Shown one piece after another: positions 40,801-51,545 of a DNA stretch of 64,000 bases. Each line of letters starts with the position of its first letter. Position 1 is the first letter of the stretch. The position numbers and the translations under genes were made by a program. The stretch covers positions 3,415,001 through 3,479,000 of the forward strand of contig OX387204.1 of NCBI GenBank assembly GCA_947561715.1. Reading direction: 5' to 3'. Source of the stretch: Ascidia mentula (Eukaryota > Chordata > Ascidiacea > Phlebobranchia > Ascidiidae). Below the pieces are notes generated by a model that was not told the DNA's origin, searched no databases, and saw only the letters and a list, made by a program, of their open reading frames with translations.

Positions 40801-43800
40801 TTTTTTCAGTAATGTTGTATCTTTCAGCTCCTAACCAAATTGCAACACCCACCTTGGAAAAATCCATAATTACAATACAAGCAGCCAATGAAACTAATGG
40901 TCCTATTAGGTAAAACTGGTCAAAGGCTTTAGGTTAACTTATATTGCTCAATCGGTGTAAAAACCTGAAAGTATATTTAGTTTTATTCTTCTATTGCTAA
41001 GTATAAAAACAAATGTGGTTAGTTTTAAGATATCTGACTATTTTTTTTTTAAGTTTATGTATTTTAAACATTCCAGCTGTTATTTTGTGATATCCAACAA
41101 AAGTGCTCAACATAGTCAGATAAAAATTTCCTGGAAATTGTTACAGAGTGTTTTTATGGGCAACGATAGCAACTGGTATTGTGCAGTTGCTGTGAAAAGG
41201 TAACATGAAATCAAAATGCAATGTTTATTTTTCCTTGGTCCTAAAGATGCTCTTTAGTTTTTCAGGAGTGAGTAGGTCAGTTTCTTTGGGTACAGGAAAC
41301 CAATCTAGCTGTGATGTATATAATACTGATGAACGCAATTCAGAGTCTAATATTATAAATTGTATGGACAGGCCAATAGCAAATGACTATAAGTAAATTG
41401 AATTGTGAGATTGGAGTCTAAGGCAGCATTTTTTCATTTTTTGTTTCTTTTGTCAGGGTTTTTATTGTTACAACAACCCCTAGTGGCAAGGAGGTGCTGT
41501 TGCAACAGAGTGAATTCGTTCTTGCTACTCCGCTGAAAACCACTACTGCTTACATGACAACTGGATTTTCTGTTGGAATTGGTCAGTTGCATGCTGGCAA
41601 TAGTTCGCAAATACATAACATTGTTTTTATTGCAGTTACCAATACAGCTGTGTTAGCTGCAACTGCTATATGTGTCTGTCTTTTTATTGTGATTGCACTT
41701 GTGATCATTGTTGTACTTCTTAGGTAAATGTACAGCATCTGAAATACAGTTTTACCAACAGTACATTACAAGGTAATTATATTCTTTAGGAGGCGTTACC
41801 CTCGAAAAAGACGCACAACTACAGTTAGTGCACCAGACACAAACACAGGTTACATTTTAGTTTTCATAGCACTATTATTATGTATTCTATGTAATAAAAA
41901 TCACCAACAGGGCTGGACTCTGTTGACAACACACTGTACACCAAAGATTCCAAAATACCTATGTCCCAATTTCAAGCCATATACAGGAGCTTTCTTGAAG
42001 ATGGACCAAACACAATTGGTTGTCAATTTATGGTATGAAATGACCTAAAAAATTTGTAAAAAGGTCAAACAATGATGTTACAAAATTTTGTTGTTAAGGA
42101 TTTACATGAGATCACTCAGCGGTTACTGATCAAAACGGAAGTGGGATATTTGGCTGAAAACGAGATGAGAAATCGCTACAAGAATATAATTCCCTGTAAG
42201 TTCTATATGTCAGTGGGACCTGTAAAATGCACTGTCACCTTTTTTTGTACACAGATGATTTCAATCGTGTAAAACTGCTAAATAACCAGGGGGAGACATC
42301 AAATGATTATATCAATGCATCATATTTGAACGTATGTGGTTGAGTGTGTTTAGTAATGTATTGTGCATGATGATTTTATTTAGTTGGCTAAAGAATGTGC
42401 CAATTAATGTTGGTAATTTATTATGATAACAATGATGTCTGTTGCTGAAAGCTATGACAGTGTGGCCTCCAACAGGATGTCCATTTCACATATTTAGAAA
42501 GGACTATTAAACTACTGCTGTTGACCTAGGATTACAGATGCCCCATCTCTCACTGTACAACCAATGCAACTTTGATAATAATTTTACATATTAAGGGGTA
42601 CAAACATCCGAAGAAGTTTATTGCTTCACAAGGTCCAACTGAAGCAACCTTGGACCATTTTTGGAAAATGATCTGGCAGCAACAAAGTGGAATAGTGGTG
42701 ATGCTAACGAACCTGGAAGAAAACCACAAGGTGATTTGCAAGCGGCTTTCCCCCTTTTGTATGCCTTTTATAGGAAGTACAGTATTGTGATTTAAAGAAG
42801 ATGGCACCACATAAAACGATTTAATTTTGATTAAAAGCACATTTTTGCACTAACTACCTGGTGAAACAGCATTCACCATACGTTGATTCATGGGTTGGAA
42901 ACGGTTGGCATGGATAATGATTATTCATGGCGACCAAGTGATTTATGAGTTCTCAATAAAATACTATTTACTGTAATTGAAACTGTTACATTGTTTCACA
43001 CAAAAAAATTGTGTGATGTTGTTTGTAAACTAGCATAACATTGAAATCAATTGGTTGCCCACCCCTTTTAAACCCCAAAAGTTATCAAACAAATTCACTT
43101 TCCAAAACACTGATAAACTGTACACAGCGAAAGTGTTTCAAGTACTGGCCGAAAATAGACGAATCAGCTACATTCGGAGAAATAACTGTTGAACTGAAAC
43201 GAGAAACGAATTACGGAAGTTATGTAGTTCGTGAGATGATGACCATGCGCAATGATTACTCCATGGTAACTAAACATGTTGTTGCTTATTTTATTTGGTG
43301 GGTTGTGATTCCTTCTCCTCCATAGAACTTTTATCGTCAATTGACTTAATTGTCAAATTTGGTTGTATTTTGTCCATAAATCGCGTCACAAAAGAGTTGC
43401 GAGAAAAATTTAGTCAAATTGACAAACATTGCAAACGCAATAAAATCTCTTCTATATTAGTCGTTTGTCACAAACATTTGTACAATGCATCGGTTAACAT
43501 ATAATTTTCTGCCTTTTGGAAAAAGTTGGTGATGCAGTATCATTTTACTGCCTGGCCTGACCATGGTGTTCCCAGTTCAACCACTGGTATGATGCGCTTC
43601 TGCTCCGATATTGAATCAGCAGGGAGACGAATAGAGCAAGGACTCGGACCCATACTTGTCCACTGCAGGTTAGTTTTGTTGTAATATCTGTGTTCATCGT
43701 AAGCTTGGGGAATCAATTAACGAATATTGGCAGCGGTGGGATTCAGCCGGTTCGCACCGGTTCGCACGGGTTCTAACTTGTTCTGGGCCCATGGAAGTCA

Positions 43801-46800
43801 AGGGAATATCAACAGTGGCTCGTGAATAATACTGTTTGCTTTAAAACTTAGGGATTTCTCGAGCCAATGCCTACACTCCCATGTGACTGCCAAAACAGGT
43901 CTCGCCCCGACACATTTTACCTCAGAGGCCATGAACTGACTCGCAATTACGCATGAAACTATAGGTCACTATGCTGTGCCATACATGTTAGTTTGTTCGC
44001 AGTGCTGGCATTGGACGAACGGGAACGTACATTGGACTTGACATCCTCAAAAATCAAATGGAGCAAACTGAAACCATTGATGCATTCAACACGGTTTTTG
44101 CTATGCGCAAGCAAAGAAGGTTTATGGTGCAAAACCTGGTAAGTCAAGTTTCCTCTGAACTATGTAATAGTATGCACAGTAATATTCTACCCCAAAAGGT
44201 CAGACACATCTGGTTACAGGGTGTTGAAATATGTGATTCAAACGATTTTGTTGTAATGTTTCACCTGCGAAATAAAAGTAAATGATTAGACAAACATAGG
44301 GGAGACCGGGGATACCTCGGACACGGGGATACCTCGGACCAGGTATTTTACGTCACAATTAGGTATTGTTAAGACACTTTTACAAAAGCTTTATGTTTCC
44401 ATCAAACGTGAACAGGGACTTTGGAATTAAATCATGTATGCTTAAAAAGTTATAATCGAAAAAGTCAATTTATCAGTGAAACCAAGTTTTTCAATTTGTA
44501 TGTGTAAGGCTATATATCTGTCACAGTTAATCAAAATGCAGTAATTTTGGGTTGATTGCATAATCAAATATGTATTCTTGGACAGGCCAATGATGATTTT
44601 GTGTAACCTTTAAAAATACGGTCATAGTTTAAGAATTTCTATGTCGTCACGTGGTCGGGGATACTTCGGACATCATGGCAAAAAATCGCGAGAAGGCAAC
44701 AATTTTCGAGTTTTATGAAAAATTATCGGTGATAGAAGAGAATAAACAGAGGCTGGATGAAATGATTAAACTTTGGCAGTAAGAAAAAGCCCCAAAGATA
44801 AAAAATCGTTTGTTGACTCTAAAATCTATGATATCCGTGCTGCCGTTAAACGTACGCGATTTACCCAAAGTATGAATGTGTGGAAGGGTCGAAACGATAA
44901 GTGGTCACGCCCCGATTCCTGAAAGCTTGAATGATATTTTATGCGCTAATGCCCCAATGCTGATATTGCGCCAAGTTTGATTTCAGTTATTTGTTAAATA
45001 CACAAAAAAAACGTCTGTTAAAACTTGCTGTCCGAGATATCCCCAGTCACGTCCGATGTTACCCCGGTACCGGGGTGACTTCGGACATTTGAGACCTGTT
45101 TAAAAAATGGGCTGAATAAACATTTTTAGTCAGCTAAAACGAACGAAAAACCTTTTGTTTTTTGAGTAATGCTTTACTACTTACAACAAAATAAAGTTTA
45201 AGAATGTGGTTCATAATTTAAAAAAAATATTAGCAATTTTCCCAAAACCGTCCGAGCTGGTTGCACAAAACAAGTCTATGATATATTATATTTCACAGAA
45301 ACAGTACATCTTCATGCACACAATTCTTTACGAAATTTTCCAATTTGGAGTCACTGATTTTCCGTCGGAAGAGGCGGCATCTCGTGCAAACGACTTGGAA
45401 AGGTACAGAGAGTAGTTTTAAATCAGCTACATTTTGCTGATTTTCCGCAATGCTCCACAAAAAAACGCTTAAATAAACAATTTTAGGATTGCAGCTGAAT
45501 ATGAATTTCTCGACTGCACTGAACCCGTTGACACATCACAAGATTCGGCATTTTCTGAACAAAATGCTTCTTTTAACCGTGATTCCGAGGTCGTGCCGTG
45601 TGAGTAATCAATTTGCTGGCAATGCATGGATTCCGCATATGTTTATCACAAGGAAAATTAGCGTGAACTACTATTGTTGTAAATACAGCATTTTTTTATA
45701 CTGCTTCGAAACGATTTTTTTTTACATTCAGATGAAAGATCAATGGTCCGCCTTTTGTCAGACAGCGACGAGCGAGGCGATTGCGGGAATTTGTTTGGCT
45801 ACATTAACGCTTCAGTGATTAAGGTTTGCCACACATGTGCAACGTATTTTCAACCAAACGCTTTTGGATATTCTGTATCTATATATACAGGGTTACGACG
45901 GCCAGACAAACACGATAGTGACGCAAGGGCCGATGACGTCAACCGTGGGTGCGTTTTGGCGGATGATACTCGACCACTCCGCAACAGCCGTTATAATGCT
46001 GACTGACATAGAACAGGTGGGAAAGTATTACCAGTGCAGTTAAGCAGTGCGTTTTTTTGTTGACACCTCTCTCTACACCCAACAACCAAGTCGTGTGAAA
46101 AGACTTAAGCACGGCAGATTTAATGAATTTCGTTGTTGCCAGAACTCCTGCGACAACTATTGGCGTGACGAACTGGACGTACCCCTGAAGCTGGGTCACG
46201 TGACCGTCACCATGACGACGAAAGACGACTTGGACGAGCTTGTGACGAAGCGAGAGTTTTTGGTGGAAATTCAGGGTGTTTATAAGGTAGAAATGTATTT
46301 GCCACATGCAAAACTTTCCAGAAATCTTTAAATGCCCCTTGACTAAAACAACCTCTTGAATAAAAAAAAAAAACTTGCTACGGTACAATTTCATATTCTT
46401 TGGTTGTACTTGTATTTTATATCTGGTTTCAAAAAATGTATTAAACCTGTTACTAAGGCCACTCTTCAAATTCTTGACTGCTATACAAGATAAAAAGTTT
46501 ACGAGCAAAGTTGAAAAACATCAAACCAATGGTTTAGATATCAGTGAAAACCACATTTGCAATCCAACGCATGCAAACAACTTTAAAACATTACAGCTAT
46601 AAACTAAATACTTTTAGAGGCACTTTTTCGGATAGCCAACTTTTCCGTTGCTCAGGTAAACGTGAAGCACATCCAATGCGATCCTTGGAAGAACGAGGCG
46701 AGCGACGAAAAAGTAGCCACCCTGTATTTAGACTTGATTGCGCAATCACGGTTGCTGAGACTCACTTCCCATGGTCGTGCACTGCAGGTGAATGGTCCGT

Positions 46801-47427
46801 TTAGTCACAAGTAGGACATCGTCATTGCTGATTTAATTGCGGTTGTAAACAAACACATAGCCCAACTCGCCCGGCCGGGTGCCAAATTAGCGATGGACCT
46901 TTGTTCAGTTCATGTCCTGTATTGCGAATATCGTTAATAAGCGAGTTTTTTACCGTAAAATTCAAACCGCATTTTCGTATAAACATGTTTTCATTTGCCT
47001 GTTTTTTTTGTCAATCATCTATATTTTCCCGCGCAAACTTCATTTTGCGTTCGCTGCGCCTCTGGATGAGTGAGAAACGTATTGTTCTTTTGAACCATGG
47101 AATGATGTATTAAAATTACCTTCTTTAATTTATGATTTTTCCCAGGGATGGAGCTGGTCGTTCGGGGGTGTTTTGTGCTCTCTTAAACATCTTGGATCGC
47201 AACTCCATCGAAAACAAAATTGACGTTTTCCGCACAGTCAAGGATTTGAGGGACATGAGGCCTCTGATGGTCCGGACGCTAGTAAGTTTTATGATCCATT
47301 ATAACATGTCCTCCTACGTTTTGTACAAAATAAAACAGTTTTTTTTTACTTTTAGGAGGAATATAAACTCCTGTACACAGCGATCAGCCACTACCTTTCT
47401 ACCACCAGCGTACAGGCCGATGTCTGA
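37827..47427 (+). CDS. Receptor-type protein tyrosine phosphatase with Ig-like, C-type lectin-like and FN3 ectodomain, two PTP domains
   Basis: Exons: 37827-37908 (signal peptide), 38553-38825 (Ig-like 1), 38891-39427 (Ig-like 2 and start of a C-type lectin-like domain), 39678-39878 (rest of lectin domain), 39938-40176, 40236-40400, 40561-40765, 40828-40909, 41077-41199, 41276-41392 (FN3-type region), 41457-41723 (TM), 41790-41848, 41911-42032, 42099-42195, 42255-42331, 42596-42730, 43128-43265, 43526-43668, 44003-44138 (PTP D1), 45299-45402, 45487-45599, 45732-45823, 45891-46016, 46143-46286, 46656-46787, 47146-47281, 47356-47427 (PTP D2, TGA). About 1370 residues. The lectin domain shows CERHGGHLADI, GWLVG, WSEPNG and the four expected cysteines. 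D1 has NRYKNI, WPDHGVP and HCSAGIGRTG, so should be active. D2 keeps VVHCRDGAGRSG but lacks the WPD loop. Exon 46656-46787 carries an apparent one-base frameshift. Many NxS/T sites suggest heavy glycosylation. Ligand unknown. Confidence 0.85.
38081..38147. repeat. Imperfect tandem repeat, period about 37 bp
   Basis: In intron 1 of the phosphatase gene the string CGTCTTTCTTGAATTAATGA occurs at about 38084 and again, with one change, at about 38122. Two units only; a small local duplication. Confidence 0.6.
43735..43795. repeat. Dispersed repeat copy (GGTGGGATTCAGCC family)
   Basis: This second copy of the element seen at 20484 sits in an intron of the D1 region. It opens with the same GGTGGGATTCAGCC and is followed by repeated GGTTCGCAC strings. 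It is not part of the coding sequence. Confidence 0.5.
44304..45087. mobile_element. Non-autonomous DNA transposon-like element with repeated GGGGATACCTCGGACA-type ends
   Basis: A 16-base motif occurs at 44308 and 44325 (forward, exact core), 44657 (forward, one change), 45029 and 45050 (reverse, degenerate) and 45072 (forward, degenerate). The left pair and the right reverse pair form terminal inverted repeats about 40 nt long bounding roughly 44304-45071. Inside, an ATG at 44675 opens a 35-codon frame (MAKNREKATIFEFYEKLSVI...) ending at 44782, possibly the remnant of a transposase start. The element lies in the long intron between the D1 and D2 coding exons. A pogo/Tigger-type origin is a guess from the small size and TIR style. 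Confidence 0.55.
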
Positions 47428-48837
47428 CAATCGAGCGTAAATTCTGTTTCGTTGTCTTGGCAAGTATGGCAGCATTGGTCAAGCGCCCGACCCATATACT
47501 ACGAAGAAAACTTAATCGGGATTTCGTCCACAGGATGTCCTGGGTTTAAACCTCGGTGTATAGTAGAAAAAAAATATGGCCATCGTGGTTTGCCAGTATC
47601 CGCATATATTCTGTGTTGTTTGAACGTATTTTACACGTCTATTTAACGTTATGATTTTAGGTTTTGTGCAATAATTTTACATAACATCACCTACTAGGAA
47701 ATTAGACAATATTAGCACTGGAGTTCCAACCAAGCAGAAATACGGCTTTGCTGTTACTTTTTCCCATCGCTTTTAACTCGAAAGTTTATGTGTGTTGATC
47801 CGATGCTTTGTTGGGTCAAACCTTTTGCTTTGTATGTATGTATTATTTTATTTATGTAATGATAACAGTATCACCAACCGTTCCTACCGCGGTATTGTGA
47901 ATTCAAACAACAGAAATGCTCAACAGTCGCGGCGAAATTAAACTGAAAATAATGCAAAAAAGCCAAGTACAATTGAAAATATAACATTTAACAAAAAAAA
48001 AACGTAATCAGAAAATCAAAAACCAAACCATCACGCTTGATCTGCCCGTTGGTTTCGCTGACACAATCGGTAAGAGGAAAGATGGGCACAAGGCGCGTTT
48101 GCATATTCTGCGCTTTAGGTGGTGGAAAGGTTGGGATTTGAGTTGATCGAGGCAGTACGATAAATCAAGGTAATTGGCAATCGCAAAGGCTGGAAAAAAC
48201 GGTGGCAGGGGGTGATAGGCAATTCGTGTTCTGCGGCCCCGTGGCAGTTTATCACACAAGGCGTGCAGCAGGAGAAACACAGCAGACAAAGCGGGCAGTT
48301 TTTAGACAAGAGTAAAACATTCACTATGCAAAAGTTGTCCAGTGGGACGATTATGCCAACACAAAATAACGTGTTTATGGTGCTTGTCCACAATAAATGT
48401 GACAATCTATGGACTTGGATAACATATGTATGTTCCTCAAATAAAGAATTGTGAAGCAAAATTGGTGAAAATAAGCTATAAAGAGTGCTAAGGAAAATGC
48501 AGGCGCACAAGAAGCGCAAATCAAATGCCACTTACTGCGTCACGTACAACACAATGGGTATCAAAAAATGACTGACAGCCCAACATCTGACTAGCATGAG
48601 GGCTTGGCTCGGAGGAAATAATTGGGATTGCCAAGAAAAGGCGTAACATAAACTGCGCCACAGCCGTTTCCGCATCCGTCAACTAAAGGGAGGCCTTCCA
48701 TAAAAATAAATGAGATAATGCTCTCTCCTATTCGTACTCGGTTTACGTGAAAGAACATTGTGACGTAAAAAAGCTCTAGGATAAAAGAGGGGATCACATT
48801 CTCTTGACAGTAAGAAGCACTGCAAACTAGCAATAAG
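47428..48837. other. Tail-to-tail interval between phosphatase and E2F genes, with SINE-like sequence
   Basis: Both 3' UTRs should lie here. At 47455-47560 a stretch carries TGGCAGCATTGGTCAAGCGC, close to a tRNA A box, and about 70 nt later GGGTTTAAACCTCGG, close to a B box, as in tRNA-derived SINEs. No gene is seen; the open frame at 48115-48531 (minus) has no recognisable content. Confidence 0.4.
47455..47560 (+). repeat. tRNA-derived SINE-like element
   Basis: A-box-like (TGGCAGCATTGGTCAAGCGC) and B-box-like (GGGTTTAAACC) strings are separated by a distance somewhat longer than in tRNA genes, directly after the phosphatase stop codon. No tRNA cloverleaf or poly(A) tail was evident, so this is called a SINE remnant and not a tRNA gene. 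Confidence 0.4.
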
Positions 48838-51545
48838 TTAGAGGGTGCCTTTGCAAATGCCAGAGTCTGTAAGTGATGTGGCATGCATGTCAAAGAGCTC
48901 TGAAATTCCTTCGCTGTCATCCAAACTGAAGAGATACTCCTCCGGATTCATGGAAGGAGAGAGAGGAATAAATGAGTTGGAGTCCTCGTCGATGAAGGCA
49001 GAGTCCGCTTCTGTATCATTGCCGGAACGAAGTTGATCCTCTGTTTGTTGAAGAAGCGGTCGTGATGCTTCCATGGATGGGTAGATTTCTTGGTCTTCCA
49101 TCAGTGCTGATGTGTACCCAGAACTCTTTTCCACTTTTACTATTAAATACAAGACAAGATTGAATACCAGCAATTCTACTTTTAGGTTTCAAGCAACTTT
49201 TCTGGTGTTAGCTTGTAAGAGAATTGCTGCATGTCACAAATAAATAACAAGCATAAACCTGGTACAGACACAAATGCTACTACTGAAAATAATTAGGTTC
49301 TCCCAATAAAAATGTTTTCAAACACATAAAGATTATGCTTTTTTATAAAAGAAATAGTTGTACACAAAATTAAGTGAACACCATAATAGAAAGACATATC
49401 TACAATCTTCATACTTTCCAATGGTGATGAGTCTATATTTGAATCGGAAGAGCAACTGTCTTCCCCAGTTGATACTGATGCAGGATTTTTAGTGGGAGAC
49501 ATTAAATCCTCCGGATCAGGACAGAGAAAAACATCGATTTCCCCCTTTGTGCTTTTCAAAAGCATCTGTATTTTCTTAATTGAAAACAAAAATACATAAA
49601 TACAAATGGATACACATGCAATATCCCATTTCCATGCTTTGCACAAATGGCATGAGACAAAATACCTCGCCAGGGTCCGGGACCTCTAGTTTTGTGTCCT
49701 GTGGAGCTTTTATGCATATCACAATTTGATCCTTGAAGCTCTTAATACTTCGAAGGTCTTGGTACGTCACATATGAGAACGTATTGCAGAAACAGCGGTT
49801 AATGAAAAACTTCAAAGTAATATTTGTTCCAGTGTAATTTTAGTCGACAAAAAAGCTTTTATCATGTGTTGCAAACATATAATATGACTGTTACATGTTT
49901 CAGCCATTAAGTATCATATATACAGAAACTGATTGATAATGCCGTAATGACATCAATTAAACTGTTTTTTGAAGGATATTTTGAATTTGAATCTGATAGT
50001 CGCTCGAGTTCAATTTGTCGTTGTTTAATCAACGTGTCAAGCTCATCCTCTTGTTCTTGCAGCATTTGCATTTCACTCTTCGACGCATTAGTTTGTTGTT
50101 CAACTTCGCTACAGTTCGAGGAATTTTTTGAAGCCCTGAACAGTAACAATGTTAATGTGGCTGATGCAGGCAGTTTCTTTGTTTATACATTTTTAGGTTA
50201 ATAAGAGAAATGACATAACAAACAACTACCGGTTGTATCGAAATTTTCAATTGCTATGCAAATACAGCAAGAGTGGGAACATCACAAAAAGTTCTTACAG
50301 CCACTGGACATTGTTTTTTGATCGTTTTTCAATCAACTTTATGCCCTCCAATACATTGGTGATGTCATAGATTCTACGTTTTTGTACTCTCAACACTTCT
50401 GCGGCCCAATTTAAATCAAGGACCCCGTCGTCAGATGAGTGAATGAGGTTTATGAATCTATAAAAAAATGTTGTGTACATTATGTGTGGTTTAATCAACC
50501 TAGGTAGTGTCCAAAAATTAACATTTCAAGGGCTAAGTCTTAAAGTTTACAGCGAGCTGTAGCTCTCAATTATTATGGCTTTTGGCAAATATTTAAGTTT
50601 ACTGCATTTGCTAAATAACAAAAAATAAAGCACCTTTTCGTGAGAAGACCGAGAGAAGTATCATATCTAGACTTTTCCCCTGGTGACTTTTGTACTCCTG
50701 AACTTACTGATGACTGGCGACTGCGTTTTTTTGCCGAAACATTAGGGGCTTGCATCTGTTGCTCCATGCTGTTTTTTCCACGTGCCTTTAATGGTGATTT
50801 AAATGAAGCATTTTCTGGAATATTCTGTTCCAAAGGTGCATGGAGTTACCAAATACAAAACTTGTTGAACACTCGAGTTGTTATTGCAAAATCAGTCCGT
50901 GTTTGGAAACATAGATTGCCAACAATTGAGAACATAAATATGTTGGTAATTACCTGTAGGCCACAGCCTGGCATATTGCTTCCTGAAACCTTGGTCATGC
51001 AATACGACGGCTCCAACTCAAGCTTTCGTTTGGCTTGCTAGAAAGTAATAATTTTTATATCCGAAGTGATTTCTGTACTATAAAAAGAGTCACACGAAGC
51101 TGCACTGACGAGACATTATAGGTCGAAACAGTAGCCATCTTTCTGCAGCTTACAGTAATAAGTACCTTTTAGAAAAACTGGAACAGGTTTTTTCAAATAA
51201 TATTAGACCCCTAGCATAACAAAAGTATGATTCTAAGTTTTCTGGCCTCACCTGCGTTGGTGTCTTTATAGTGTTGCTTGCAACAAGATCAGAAAGTCCA
51301 ACTATCTCATGGTGCTCCGTTAACCATTGCAATCCATCGGTTTCATTTGACGAAAATAGTTCAGATCCCAAAAAACTTGAAAAATGTCAAAATTACTTGT
51401 CTGCAGTCTCAAAAGATTCTTATCGTTTATCATTAGCTAGGTCATACTTGGAATCTGTTATGCCGGGTGACAGTGAGGCAAGATTATTGGTCAACGTCTC
51501 CCTCGCCGTCGTTGTTGAAAAAACACGCTTCGATGCGCTTGTCAT
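48838..51545 (-). CDS. E2F transcription factor (E2F1/2/3 class)
   Basis: An activator-type E2F that pairs with DP proteins on cell-cycle promoters and is held by pocket proteins. Exons (minus order): 51448-51545, 51252-51375, 50954-51037, 50634-50824, 50299-50457, 49952-50135, 49666-49809, 49415-49574, 48838-49139 (TAA); about 481 residues. Domains: AKRKLELE (cyclin A-binding-like motif) near residue 76; [19 protein letters not shown] opening the winged-helix DNA-binding domain, with DLNWAAEVL and [13 protein letters not shown]; leucine-zipper/coiled-coil dimerisation part ([20 protein letters not shown]); marked box ([28 protein letters not shown]); and C-terminal transactivation/pocket-binding region ([18 protein letters not shown]). 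These place it with E2F1-3 and not E2F4-8. The junction between exons 6 and 7 (49952/49809) is the least certain; it keeps phase but inserts residues not usual in the family. Confidence 0.92.

Noticed and set aside
41275..41392. Upstream acceptor TTTTTCAG at about 41264 for the last FN3-region exon
   Set aside because: It would put a TAG in frame almost at once; the acceptor ten bases later keeps phase.
45939..46508. 189-codon minus-strand frame
   Set aside because: It is antisense to D2 exons of the phosphatase gene, which are supported by phase and motif.
46656..46787. A mini-intron inside the D2 exon as explanation of the frameshift
   Set aside because: The available GT sites give wrong phase or an intron too short to be spliced.
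47455..47560. A-box and B-box strings considered as a functional tRNA gene
   Set aside because: Spacing is too long and no acceptor-stem pairing was visible; called SINE-like instead.
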